From Telopea speciosissima (taxonomy: Eukaryota; Streptophyta; Magnoliopsida; Proteales; Proteaceae), in the NCBI RefSeq assembly GCF_018873765.1, contig NC_057922.1, forward strand, positions 15,575,563-15,639,562: a stretch of DNA of 64,000 bases. Direction: 5' to 3'. The notes beneath the pieces were generated by a model that ran no database searches, had not been told where the DNA came from, and saw only the letters and a list, made by a program, of their open reading frames with translations. Each line of letters starts with the position of its first letter. Position 1 is the first letter of the stretch. The position numbers and the translations under genes were made by a program. This document shows positions 21,101-28,600 of the stretch, piece after piece.

Positions 21101-24045
21101 GGATCTCTAGACCAGATGAAGTTTCTGATCCAAGACTTGACTTCTTTAATAGCGGCCACCAATATATTGCAAAAACATGGATGGTCATTGAAGAAACAAC
21201 AAATTTCACCTACGAACCTTGCCCATCATAATTAGATGCTTGGAGTTCCTAGACATTTGGAACCAACAAATTCAGATATTACTTTGATTAGTCAAGGATC
21301 TAGCCCTTTTACTTCTTGTGACGTCCACAAAATTGGGCCCTTGTGGGACACCATCAAATAACCTAAGCTAAGCTTTTATCCCTCCACCATCAACTCAGGC
21401 CATGCATACAAAGCATAAATGAAAGAGCCCTTGAATAATGGCTCTTAGGTCAGCTGTATTGTAATCTGTCCTGCCAATCGATCAGAAGAAAAAAGGCAAA
21501 CATGAGATGTTCTCCACCATGTTTGGTTGCCAAGAGAATGTAAGACAAGATTGTGTTTGAATGTGAGACCATAAGGTTCAGTGAAGCTGTGAAACATTTT
21601 CCATTTTTAGTGTTTGGTTGTTCTAAGAAAGTGTAACAGTGAAAAAGATGGTTGGACCCACTCTTCTTGAGCTTTAATGTGCTCATAATATCCAAGCAAT
21701 TTTTCAAGGATTCTATGACAAGCCAACCTGAAAAATAAAATAGATAATCTGAAATAGTCCACCCATAGCCCTTCATTTTGATTTCCCCTTCTCCCAGAAA
21801 AATTGAGTTTGATCTCTTGCGTCAAGGGAGGCTTCCATTCATGATGTGCCATCTTCAAAGTGGGACGTGATCAAGCCACCAATCCTGGTGCCGAAGCAAG
21901 CCATGGTGCAAAGTCTTATTCTGATGCACGGTGGTCGGATTGGGCTGAAAATCAACCCATGGTTTGATGCTGACATTGTTTTCATGCCCACAGATTTGGA
22001 GTTAAACAAACTCTGCCATGTCACAAAAAGCCTGCGGTCGGGGAATGTGCTGGCCTAGGTTCCCCGTTTCCAGTAGAAAAAGAGCTGTTGCAGTTTAATC
22101 CATTAGTTTCATAATGATATTCATTTTGTGTTTTTTTTCTGAATATTACTCATGTTAGGAATCTTCATTCTTTCTCCTGTCTTCTCCTGCTTGTTGAAAT
22201 CCTGAATGCCTTGCATACAACAACAACCATAACCTTATCCCAACTAAATGGGGTCGGCTCCTGAATGCCTTGCATATTCCCTATAATTTTCTGAGTTGCC
22301 CCATACCATTTTTATGGAACTTGCTCAGTGGTGATATCTTTTTTCTGGCAGGATAATGTCCGTGTGCTATTAGAGGTGGCCAGTGAGATGGCAGATAATG
22401 AATTAATCCTTCAAAAACATTTTACAGCTGTGCTTTCGTCTGTCTGGCGAGCAAGAACCCGCTCTGACCGCAGGCAAAGCTTGTCATCATCTTCCAGGAA
22501 CGGCCTTTATTTTGGTGGTAAGTTTTTTACCTCTGCCACCAATCAGATTACTGGGATATCCACTAAGGAACCACTAGAAAAGATGAACCTGGCAATTTTG
22601 GGGCAGAGCAGTAAGTTAGTAGCGGATGCCCTCCAAGATGCTAATATGAAAGGACAGGAAGACACAATCTTACCATCTGAACAGGGGAAAGAAGCTTCAG
22701 CCACAACAGAGCAGTTAGAAATAACTCTGGAGTTCCAGAATAGTAATGGGGATCCTGGGTTACCTTTACCATCAGTCACCACTCTCTTTATATGTGGAAC
22801 AGATCCAGCACCTTTAGCAGATGAGCAAGCAGAAGGGAGCTTGCTTGCATCATCTTCTTGCAACATAGCTGAGCACCGGTACAGGTATGGAGATAAGTAT
22901 TTTACTTTTTTCTTTACAACCTGGAATGGCCTGGCTGGTTACCTATCTCTAGGATATCAGCTGCTGAACAGTGGGTGTTTTCTCTTATTCAGATGTACAT
23001 GAAACTAAGAGTGCAGTGGCACACATGTGAACCTGTCTGTTTAAATCACCAAATTGAACAGAATATTTCAAGGCAATAAAAAAAAAATTGTTGACCCTAC
23101 TCCTCCTTGTTTGATCAATTTATACCTAGTACATCTCACCAGAACTACCCTAGTTCAGATTTCCAATTGTTGGTTTAAATCATGCTTTATCAAGATAACA
23201 CATCTACCGGAAAAATTACATGAATTAAGGATTTTTAATGGTTGAACTCACCGAACTGTGTCTGGATAAACTCTTCACAGGAAGTTCGGGAACAAGCACA
23301 TGACTCGGTGCTTACAGCAGCTCAGTTGGCCTTTTGACGTTGTTACCTGGCCTTTGTCCTATTCCTGACTAGTTGGGGATAAATTCTACCCGAGTAGTTC
23401 CATATTCTTTCATAGTTTCCTCAACATAGGTCCAGTTGCAGTATGGGGAAAGGGGTATTGGATCTGAATTTTTCTTAGGTTCCAACTTAAAATATTGGAC
23501 TTAGATCACCAGTGTTTTGGCTGTCTATTGGCCTGAATCTTCTTGTCGACTGATCTCACAGTATTTTACTAATATGACCAGATTGCTGACATTACAGGGT
23601 AGCATCAAAATCTTGCTTTGAAGGTGAAGGTCAGGGTTGGGCTTCATCAGCTTTTCCAACTAGTGATCTTAGATCTCGATCGACTTCAAAACCACAATCT
23701 TTGGGAAAACACAAGGCTTCGTTCTCTGACTTGATCAAGCCTCCAAAATCCAAGCTTCAAAGAACTACAGTGGAGCCCGCTGATGTGGATCAGCACCTAA
23801 TCAGTAGTCCAGCACTCTCATCACATCAATTGGTGGTTTCGCCTTATCCTTTTGGAAGTTTTGATCTGCAAGCCCCCACCACCGAGTCCGTTGGCAACAA
23901 TGATGAAGGTGACATGAATTCCAGCATGGATGATAACATATTTCCAGAGGCACAGATTGAAGGAGTCCCACATTACTATGACCCAAGCTTCGTCTCAGGC
24001 CTTGATGATTGCATACTGTCATGGGAAATTTTGGACATTGGGTAG
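44..24045 (+). CDS. PIE1: PIE1-like SWR1-complex ATPase, C-terminal part (5' end outside window)
   Basis: This is the 3' portion of a PHOTOPERIOD-INDEPENDENT EARLY FLOWERING 1 gene, the Swr1/SRCAP-type Snf2 ATPase that deposits H2A.Z in plant chromatin in the nucleus. I join coding exons 44-108, 207-274, 3100-3874, 22352-22884 and 23598-24045. All junctions are GT-AG and phases agree (0, 2, 0, 2), giving 629 codons including the stop. Exon 1 encodes [17 protein letters not shown] and exon 2 continues [10 protein letters not shown], a segment characteristic of PIE1. Exon 3 holds a lysine-rich basic stretch, then a SANT/Myb-like domain beginning [19 protein letters not shown]. Exon 4 contains [20 protein letters not shown], and the protein ends [14 protein letters not shown]. 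The helicase domains lie upstream of the window. The 18,477-bp intron at 3875-22351 is filled with nested transposons but the splice sites look intact. Identity is from recognised family sequence; that the locus is expressed is inferred. Confidence 0.93.
207..274 (+). CDS. PIE1: PIE1 coding exon
   Basis: Bounded by ttccag (201-206) and gtaaga (275-280). It encodes [20 protein letters not shown] and ends in phase 2. The preceding intron is only 98 bp; the following one is 2,825 bp. Confidence 0.88.
275..3099 (+). other. PIE1 intron, 2.8 kb, no gene
   Basis: Intron between two PIE1 exons. It contains a possible small solo LTR at 770-1026, a purine-rich GA tract at about 1245-1560 and otherwise AT-rich sequence. 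Its open frames lack any recognisable domain. I see no conserved gene or RNA here. Confidence 0.75.
770..1026. repeat. Possible solo LTR or short insertion (257 bp)
   Basis: The stretch starts TGTTAG and is flanked by AGGGG on both sides (765-769 and 1027-1031), as expected of a 5-bp target-site duplication. It contains a TATA-like tttatacccc and a pyrimidine-rich end typical of copia LTRs. The 3' end does not finish in CA, so the assignment is weak. Confidence 0.3.
3100..3874 (+). CDS. PIE1: PIE1 coding exon with SANT/Myb-like domain
   Basis: Exon after tgagcag (3093-3099), ending before gtaatg (3875). The first base completes an AAG codon with the previous exon. It encodes 258 codons: an N-terminal basic stretch with several KKK runs, likely nuclear-targeting or DNA-contacting, then a SANT/Myb-like domain in the last about 90 residues ([20 protein letters not shown] through [16 protein letters not shown]). 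In PIE1 homologues this domain lies C-terminal to the helicase. Confidence 0.92.
4534..5649 (-). repeat. 3' LTR of the non-autonomous element
   Basis: 1,116-bp terminal repeat, TAATG...GCATCA on the plus strand, matching 6720-10087 once the inserts there are removed. It contains runs of AGGGTTAGGGTTAGGG, which look telomere-like by chance. Confidence 0.85.
5650..5663 (-). promoter_or_regulatory. Polypurine tract for plus-strand priming
   Basis: On the minus strand the bases caagttggggagag lie directly before the 3' LTR, the standard position for second-strand priming in LTR retrotransposons. Confidence 0.7.
5664..6704 (-). pseudogene. Internal region with gag-like open frames, no pol
   Basis: The internal segment carries an open frame at 6077-6565 (162 codons, beginning [15 protein letters not shown]) and another at 5462-5929 that runs into the 3' LTR. 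Neither has recognisable protease, RT, RNase H or integrase motifs. The downstream frame, rich in acidic residues and Val/Glu, could be the remnant of a gag-proximal linker. Function is unknown; I call it a residual coding region of a non-autonomous element. Confidence 0.45.
6705..6717 (-). promoter_or_regulatory. Primer binding site (tRNA-Met type)
   Basis: The minus strand reads ttggtatcagagc two bases after the 5' LTR. TGGTATCAGAGC is the usual complement of initiator tRNA-Met used by many plant LTR retrotransposons. Confidence 0.8.
7245..8414 (-). repeat. Solo LTR of a related subfamily
   Basis: A 1,170-bp sequence with the same TAATGTAGTCC start and GATGAATCTGCATCA end as the host LTR but a divergent middle. 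It is flanked by CCTTC (7240-7244) and CTTTC (8415-8419), a 5-bp duplication with one change. No internal region remains, as after LTR-LTR recombination. Confidence 0.75.
8440..9508. mobile_element. Non-autonomous hAT-type transposon with captured B3 fragment, 8-bp TSD
   Basis: The element begins TAGGGGTGTCAA and ends with its reverse complement. It is flanked by CTCACAAG on both sides (8432-8439 and 9509-9516); the 8-bp duplication indicates hAT-type transposition. The subterminal regions are packed with GGGTCGGG/CCCGACCC repeats. The centre has coding-like sequence that matches a plant B3 domain. No transposase is present, so movement would need an enzyme in trans. Confidence 0.85.
8894..9157 (-). 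pseudogene. Captured NGATHA/RAV-type B3 domain fragment
   Basis: Minus-strand translation begins [18 protein letters not shown] and continues [38 protein letters not shown] and [13 protein letters not shown]. This is the C-terminal two thirds of the B3 DNA-binding domain as found in NGATHA/RAV transcription factors, with the typical [13 protein letters not shown]-like core. The N-terminal part of B3 (usually ending IPKQ before HAEKYF) is missing, and upstream sequence stops resembling a B3 gene at the capture edge. The frame stays open for 127 codons downstream (to 8720). It lies inside a hAT-type element, so I interpret it as transduplicated, not a functional gene. Confidence 0.88.
10354..10720 (-). 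pseudogene. L1 ORF2 RNase H domain remnant
   Basis: Minus-strand reading gives [20 protein letters not shown] followed by [20 protein letters not shown], the start of the RVT_3/RNase H domain at the C terminus of plant L1 ORF2 proteins (consensus like VKLNVDGA...GNPG..G.GGV.RD). The downstream frame shifts and stops appear. Confidence 0.8.
11309..11475 (+). mobile_element. Au-like SINE
   Basis: About 166 bp with tRNA-derived A box (tggtgcaatggtaagg) and B box (ggttcgagtctgg) and the conserved Au-SINE end gagcc(t)catgcactgggtgcgcccttt. It lies inside the L1 3' region. Boundaries are approximate. Confidence 0.75.
11826..11900 (-). pseudogene. L1 zinc-binding RT-associated domain, second half
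   Basis: The minus strand reads [20 protein letters not shown], matching the ...ED..HLFF.C.F...W tail of the zf-RVT domain. Its first half is at 19257-19490 on the other side of the copia insertion. Confidence 0.7.
11906..12046 (-). repeat. Copia 3' LTR
   Basis: Short 141-bp LTR with TGTTG...CAACA ends, matching 18886-19226 after removal of the insert there. Confidence 0.88.
12147..12641 (-). pseudogene. Copia RNase H remnant
   Basis: Minus-strand frames give [20 protein letters not shown] and [14 protein letters not shown], the conserved end of copia RNase H, preceded (12405-12641) by [20 protein letters not shown], the RT-RNase H linker. The parts are in different frames. Confidence 0.85.
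12675..13538 (-). pseudogene. Copia reverse transcriptase remnant
   Basis: Pieces in different frames read [58 protein letters not shown] and [14 protein letters not shown], the RVT_2 domain. The active-site YVDD is YVGT here, so catalytic aspartates are lost. A tandem duplication of about 110 bp (13271-13360 versus 13379-13470) also disrupts the domain. Confidence 0.88.
14212..14550 (-). pseudogene. Copia integrase core remnant
   Basis: Reads [20 protein letters not shown], then [20 protein letters not shown] and [19 protein letters not shown], the C-terminal part of the copia integrase catalytic core. The usual NGVAERKHRH glutamate is Lys here (VAKRKYRH), removing the third acidic catalytic residue. 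Confidence 0.88.
15138..15648 (-). pseudogene. Copia gag zinc knuckle and protease remnant
   Basis: At 15388-15648 the minus strand encodes [20 protein letters not shown], a CX2CX4HX4C zinc knuckle. At 15138-15344 it encodes [14 protein letters not shown], the protease active site with the usual DSG changed to NLG, so the catalytic aspartate is gone. The two are in different frames. Confidence 0.82.
15923..17704. mobile_element. Long-TIR MULE-like transposon, 9-bp TSD
   Basis: The ends are long inverted repeats of roughly 300 bp (15923 to about 16230 and about 17400 to 17704), starting GGGAAAATATC, with TTTTTTAAA duplicated on both sides (15914-15922 and 17705-17713). Long TIRs and a 9-bp duplication fit Mutator-like elements. 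There is no transposase. Interior sequence includes a short coding-like stretch near 16730-16885 (see findings). The TIR contains a CAC-repeat tract giving spurious poly-His frames. It sits in the copia gag region. Confidence 0.82.
17761..18219 (-). pseudogene. Copia gag N-terminal part
   Basis: ATG at 18219 starts a 152-codon frame with [20 protein letters not shown] and [10 protein letters not shown]-like sequence ([10 protein letters not shown]), typical of the gag of Retrofit/copia elements. The rest of gag is separated by the MULE and broken by frameshifts. Confidence 0.85.
18886..19226 (-). repeat. Copia 5' LTR with 185-bp insert
   Basis: LTR sequence at 18886-18937 and 19138-19226 surrounds an insert at 18938-19122; 19123-19137 is the duplicated target. 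Confidence 0.85.
18938..19122 (-). mobile_element. Short LINE 3'-end insertion with 15-bp TSD
   Basis: 185 bp with a plus-strand poly-T start (poly-A tail on the minus strand), flanked by the perfect 15-bp repeat tcacagcccctcttt at 18923-18937 and 19123-19137. This is the footprint of target-primed reverse transcription, probably a severely 5'-truncated L1. Confidence 0.8.
19257..19490 (-). pseudogene. L1 zinc-binding RT-associated domain, first half
   Basis: Minus-strand reading [20 protein letters not shown] then [19 protein letters not shown] matches the zf-RVT domain (D.L.W..S..G.FS.KSAW....). The domain is cut by the copia element and resumes at 11900. Confidence 0.8.
19660..20922. other. 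Unassigned sequence inside the LINE
   Basis: About 1.2 kb between recognisable L1 ORF2 pieces, longer than the expected linker of a few hundred bases. I see no domains, terminal repeats or clear duplication. Confidence 0.5.
20923..21240 (-). pseudogene. L1 ORF2 post-RT segment
   Basis: Two overlapping frames give [19 protein letters not shown] and then [32 protein letters not shown] and [10 protein letters not shown]. These are the conserved post-RT motifs of plant L1 ORF2 (IRNFIWSGD..., W..VCKP..EGGLG.R, N.A.L.KL.W), with one frameshift between them. Confidence 0.8.
22217..22258 (-). mobile_element. 42-bp RTE LINE 3' tail with perfect 17-bp TSD
   Basis: The insert reads caacaacaacc... followed by ccttatcccaactaaatggg gtcggc, the reverse complement of the RTE 3' end seen intact at 47819-47860. 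It is flanked by identical tcctgaatgccttgcat at 22200-22216 and 22259-22275. Confidence 0.88.
22352..22884 (+). CDS. PIE1: PIE1 coding exon
   Basis: Follows ctggcag (22345-22351) and ends before gtatgg (22885). It begins [20 protein letters not shown] and continues [15 protein letters not shown], both PIE1 signatures, then a low-complexity polar region. 177 codons plus two bases. Confidence 0.9.
23598..24045 (+). CDS. PIE1: PIE1 terminal coding exon
   Basis: Follows attacag (23591-23597). The first base completes an Arg codon. It includes [19 protein letters not shown] and ends in [14 protein letters not shown] followed by TAG at 24043-24045. The acidic C-terminal end resembles that of PIE1 homologues. 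Confidence 0.9.
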
Positions 24046-25406
24046 TCTGAAACGTGAAATTGACTTGACCTGTCGCACAACTTGTACTAGCACCTGATTC
24101 GGCCTGGAACAGTTTCAATTCTTGACTAAGCCCCAAGTTTGATGTGCAACTAAACGGGCTGCAGATTCTTTTGGAGGCAGATGATCATGGTATGAGCATG
24201 GCATGTTTGGTGCCTGTTTACATGTCAGGAGGATGGATCAAGGGACTAGGGTGGAGAGGAGGATGTACAGTAGGGTTACAGTAGCATGCGGGAATTGTAT
24301 AATATTCCCTTAATCTTTATAATTTTATTACCACAGGGAAATGTGTTCATTTTTTGTGCCTAATTTGGAAAATTTTTGTAGACTCATTGCCCGGGGATGG
24401 GATAAAAAGAAGAAAAGGATAGTATATGGAGAAGAATGAAGATGGGATTTTTTTTTTCGCTTCTGTTTACTGTGAAGTGGCTAGCAATGGAATCAATGAG
24501 TACTTGCATATTATTTTGTAGGGGAAACTGCTGGTCCGGTCTGTAATGATGGAGTGGCTCCTGAAAGCCTGAAAGCCCTCACATACCAAGTGCCATTTCA
24601 AGAGATTTGTAGGGAGTTTACCAAAAAAAAAATGGAGATTTGTAGGGATTTCTTAACGGAAATCCCTTTTAGTGGCAGATAGGGATTAGGTAGTTCAGGA
24701 CGATGTGGTAGGAGAGAGAGAGATTATGCCTCCCCACAAGGATAAACAGCTTTTCATAGCCTGTCGAGGAGTTGGATCAATCCAAGAGAAGTGGGTTCAC
24801 GACCTATTTCAATTTGAGCCGGCGATTCAACCGTTTCGACCGATTGCAGAAAGGGTGGGTCAGGATTCATGCCTTAACCTAATAATAATATTTATTTTTT
24901 TGGGTGATTTTGGCTGGACACTTGTGGTGTCCGGGTGAAATCTTATCAAATGATTTGTGATTTGAATTCTGAGCTGCTGAGTAGATTTGGAATACTTTTT
25001 TCAATTGGATTTTCAAAATAAGTTTGGTTTAAAGACAAGTGGAGATGGGTCAACATAAAAATTCATTTAAACAAATAATCAATGACGGAAAAATCATGGC
25101 GTTGAATAAAGGAAATTCAGGCTCTGATTGTGGTTCTTATCCAAAGGTATAAGGTGTGTTGTGAAAGTTTAGAACTCAGAATAAAATCTCTATTGGAGAA
25201 TTTAGAACTTGACACTTTTGATTGTTTTTTTGTTTTATTATCAAAAGTTCATTAAAATATAAACATAAAAAAATTTTAAAATATAATTAAAAAGTGATAT
25301 ATATTATGCCATTATCAAAAGATTTCATTTAAACATATTTTTCAGAGTATACATATGAAATGATACTATTATCCTTGTTTAAAAAATTATATATTATATT
25401 TTGGTG
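24046..25406. other. PIE1 3' UTR and intergenic sequence
   Basis: The first few hundred bases are the presumed PIE1 3' UTR, with an AT-rich stretch near 24300. Beyond that I see no gene; AT-rich DNA leads to the hAT-type element. Confidence 0.6.
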
Positions 25407-25414
25407 GTAAAAAG

Positions 25415-25949
25415 TAGGGGTGCAAGTTTGGCCCTACCTGCCCGAACCCGCCCTGAGCCCGAACAGGTTCTGGGTTGAGATATTTGGCTCTGAGGGCGGG
25501 TCAAGATTGGAAACTTCTGGCCCTGAGTTAGGGTCGGGTCAGGTTAGGGTTGAGGCCTCGAGCTAAGCTTGGCCTGGCCCGGCCCGACCCTGATTTAAGT
25601 TATACTATAAAATATATATTGATATAATTTATATATTATGAACTTTAAATTTCACCCACATTTTTTTATATAATATACTATATATGAAGACAATAAGTGT
25701 TATAATATAATTTATTATATTATTATTTTATGTAAAATTAATAAGTTCTTCCCAACCCATGCATTTCTTTCCCCCTCCCCATGATCAGGGCCAATTAGGG
25801 TCCACCCGGCCCGACCCTGAGGACGGGTCAAGGTTGGATTTTTCTGGCCCTGAGTCAGGGTCGGGTCGGGCTTGGGCCCAGCTAAGGGGACTTAGGGTTG
25901 GGCTAGGGTTCTATAAAGCCTGGCCCAACCCGACCCTGTTGCAACCCTA
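25415..25949. mobile_element. hAT-type non-autonomous transposon, 8-bp TSD
   Basis: 535 bp from TAGGGGTGCAA to TTGCAACCCTA, flanked by GTAAAAAG at 25407-25414 and 25950-25957. Subterminal CCCGACCC/GGGTCGGG repeats resemble those of the element at 8440-9508; the middle is AT-rich with no coding sequence. Confidence 0.85.
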
Positions 25950-26012
25950 GTAAAAAGTATGACAATGATGGGTGTCAATAAGAAAATCCCATTAGAAAAG
26001 TAATAGACCTGC

Positions 26013-27060
26013 TAATTGTAGACCACTCTCTCCCGTTGGTTGAGTTGATTTACCATTGGTGCCCTGTTGAGTTTTGGTTTTCTTGTGCTAAGTCGAGGCG
26101 CGAATAGTCAACTTCCCCGACGTTACTAGATGGGTAACTTCCTTCTATCCTCCCCCTGGATGTTTCCAAAGTGATCATGTGTCCCTGGATGGAATACAAC
26201 TGAAGAAGGAAGATAGCCAATGTCACAGGAGTGCAACTGTAAGGGCTCAGTTTGGCTTTTGGCGAACTCTTTCATAAGGCAAACGTTCGTAACCTGTGCC
26301 CAATTATTAGTAAGCTGATCCTAGAGCACCGTTGCGCGTTAGTGATCTATGACCCTTTTCTTGCTGCTAATCGTAGACCACTCTCTCCCGTGGTCGAGTT
26401 GATTTACCGTTGGCGCCCCTGTTGAGTTTTGGTTTTTTTGTTGGTTCTGTAGAGTAAGAAAGGCCATGATCCCAGAAAGAGTAAGGCAGTTCCCAGGCGA
26501 GGGGGAGTCCAGACCTCTCTACCTGCTATGACTTTCAGAAGGGAATACTTTTGGTGACTTTAAGGTTGAACGAAAGTAAAGATTCGGGAAAGAACGTCCT
26601 GGTGTCACTAGTCAAGCGAAAGAAAAGGCTGAAAAAAGCTCAAAAAGAGTGTATGCCATCCGCTTGCCTTCAGCTTGACCAGTAACACCAGGGAAAGAAA
26701 CCCTTAGTAAAAGAAGACAAATGATTGTGCGAGCCAAAGCTATAAAACAAAATAGAATACACGAACCATCGTTGTTCAACAACTGGAGGAGTAGCTGGGC
26801 GTGTTAGCATGCCCCTTTATAGTTGAGGCGTTAGCGCTTTTCTTGCTGTTTGCGTGGTGCGGTTGCACAGTAATTTGATTGCTACGTTAGCGCAGTATAG
26901 AGAGAGGGTTGGGGCCGTTGGGCACACTGCCTGCTTTAAGTAAGCGGGCAGCCTTACCCAATGGGAAGGGTGGATGGGAAGTGCTGGGTGGTCCTTTAAT
27001 ATGGGGAGGGGGAAAAAATAGACACAGGGTGGGCACCCCAATCCTTTTCCCTACATAGAT
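26013..27060. repeat. Unidentified block with a 70-bp direct repeat
   Basis: A segment of about 70 bp (tagaccactctctcccg... to ...gttgagttttggttt) occurs at about 26018-26084 and again at about 26374-26439. The second copy contains ttggcgcccctg, which resembles an LTR-element primer site. The rest is GC-richer than its surroundings with no open frame of note. It could be a decayed LTR element or an organelle-derived insert; I cannot decide. Confidence 0.4.
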
Positions 27061-27227
27061 AAGGGAGTGTCAAAATGAATTTGACACCTTTTAATTGTCC
27101 TTTTCAAAAGTTTTTTAAGTTAAGGATATAAATGGATTTTCAAAAATTATTTAGAAAATGACTATCTCAAAAAAAATTTGATTTTTTTTTTCTTTTCTTG
27201 ACATCCAAAATAGCCTTCAGTAATTTG

Positions 27228-27720
27228 TGATTTTACTCAGATTGTCACCGTATTGAAGATGTCTTTTATTCATGTTGCACAAAGAAAGATACCATTCAAC
27301 TATGAGGTTTCCTTCTCTACAACACAAGAACTAGTAATGGAAACAAAGAACTTTCTTGAAGCTTTTCTTGATTTCTCAATTGTTCGATCACCTCCTCCTT
27401 ACATGGGGCTCAATGCCCTCTATTTATACAAGTTTTATACCCCCAATCCCCTTTACAAAGATATGCTACGTTGCTTTCCATCCTTGTCATGTGATTGAAT
27501 CATTCTCGGCTTAGGATCCTCCCTGCAGGAATGGTCTTCTCCTATTTTTCAGCAATTAGGAATCTTTCTTTACGTGGATTACGGTTACCATTCATAACAC
27601 CTTCTGAATTCTCTTTAACTGTCTCTGTTGACGTGTCTATACCGGTTATGGTACGTATTTTTTGGGTCTCAAGCTTCCATGTGTCACCCTAGAACTGGGT
27701 GGATAAAATATGGTGTATCA
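27228..27720 (-). repeat. Probable solo LTR
   Basis: Begins TGAT and ends ATCA on the plus strand. The minus strand has a TATA box (tataaatagagg, about 27417-27428) followed by a leader and an AATAAA near 27265, the layout of a retrotransposon LTR. The flanks do not give a clean 5-bp duplication (atttg versus attca). Confidence 0.5.
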
Positions 27721-28523
27721 ATTCATATGGCGGAGTGGTCTTCTTTATATTATAGAGGGTAAAAATGATATTACACATTATAATTAAAAATTCTCATACC
27801 ATACAATATAATCAGTTTAAATAATTATTATTTTTGTCTTATTTGATCGATCAGGCATCGAAAGGTTAGAGCTTTGCGCCTTTTCAGAAGAAGAATATCC
27901 CATATTCCCATTTGTTATGGAAATCCTGGTTGTTCTTACCTTCTCTCTCCTTCTTTGTTTTATGATAAACCTAATGTTGTCGGGCCCATTATCAGCCTAA
28001 CAGGCCCAAAAGGGAATTCTGTACTTTAGAACCGTTTAATTTTTTATTTTTATTTTTTTTTTTTACCATATTTGGATCCCACACCTTGTAGGAATAATTA
28101 GAGCGAGACTGTGGGTATGGTTGGGTTGATGCCCCTGTGCGCATTCTCATTGGTCCCCACGTTGGTGCAAGGCCTACACAACTAAGCAATGATCTCTTGC
28201 CCATAAAAATATATTTGAATTTTAAGATTCACAATTGGTTGATGGATAAGACAATCACCCAAGTTCATAAGGTTAATCTGCAATATTTATTACTTTCATT
28301 AAATTCCAGATTTTCAATCTTGTGAGGAAGAAACTAATAAAGCTCTTACATATATCTTTAGAAGAAAGGGTTTTAAAAATCGGATTGAAATTGGTAGAAT
28401 CAGCTGACTGGACTAAGAATCTACCAATAATGTCAATTAACCCCAATTCTTTGCTTGTAGAGTCCGGTTAGGTTCGGCTGATTCTGAATTAGTATGACCG
28501 GTTTCTAGACAATGCAAATAAAA

Positions 28524-28600
28524 AAAGGCATATTCAGTGCACGAGGCTCCCGCTACTGTGGGATCTATGAGGATCCTAATGTACTGCGGGGTCAGGGTTT
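28524..28600 (-). mobile_element. Truncated Au-like SINE 3' end
   Basis: Reads as the reverse complement of the Au-SINE tail (gtgcacgaggctcccgct), followed by a degraded middle. The A and B boxes are missing. Confidence 0.45.

Larger units (their letters stand above)
4264..21300 (-). mobile_element. L1-type LINE, 5'-truncated, split by three later insertions
   Basis: Three separated minus-strand pieces read in order as one plant L1 ORF2: the post-RT segment (about 20923-21240), the zinc-binding RT-associated domain (19257-19490, continuing at 11826-11900) and the RNase H domain (10354-10720). The plus-strand poly-T at 4264-4275 fits the LINE poly-A tail. Sequence at 4276-4533 and 10088-10353 would then be its 3' UTR, split by the LTR element. 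The Au-like SINE and the copia element interrupt it further. The reading frame is broken many times, so it is dead. The 5' limit near 21300 is approximate, and I found no clear target-site duplication. About 1.2 kb at 19660-20920 is longer than expected and probably holds another unrecognised insertion. Confidence 0.6.

Noticed and set aside
21839-22058. Overlapping open frames on both strands in the PIE1 intron
   Set aside because: Neither resembles L1, PIE1 or other known proteins, and both strands being open together suggests chance.
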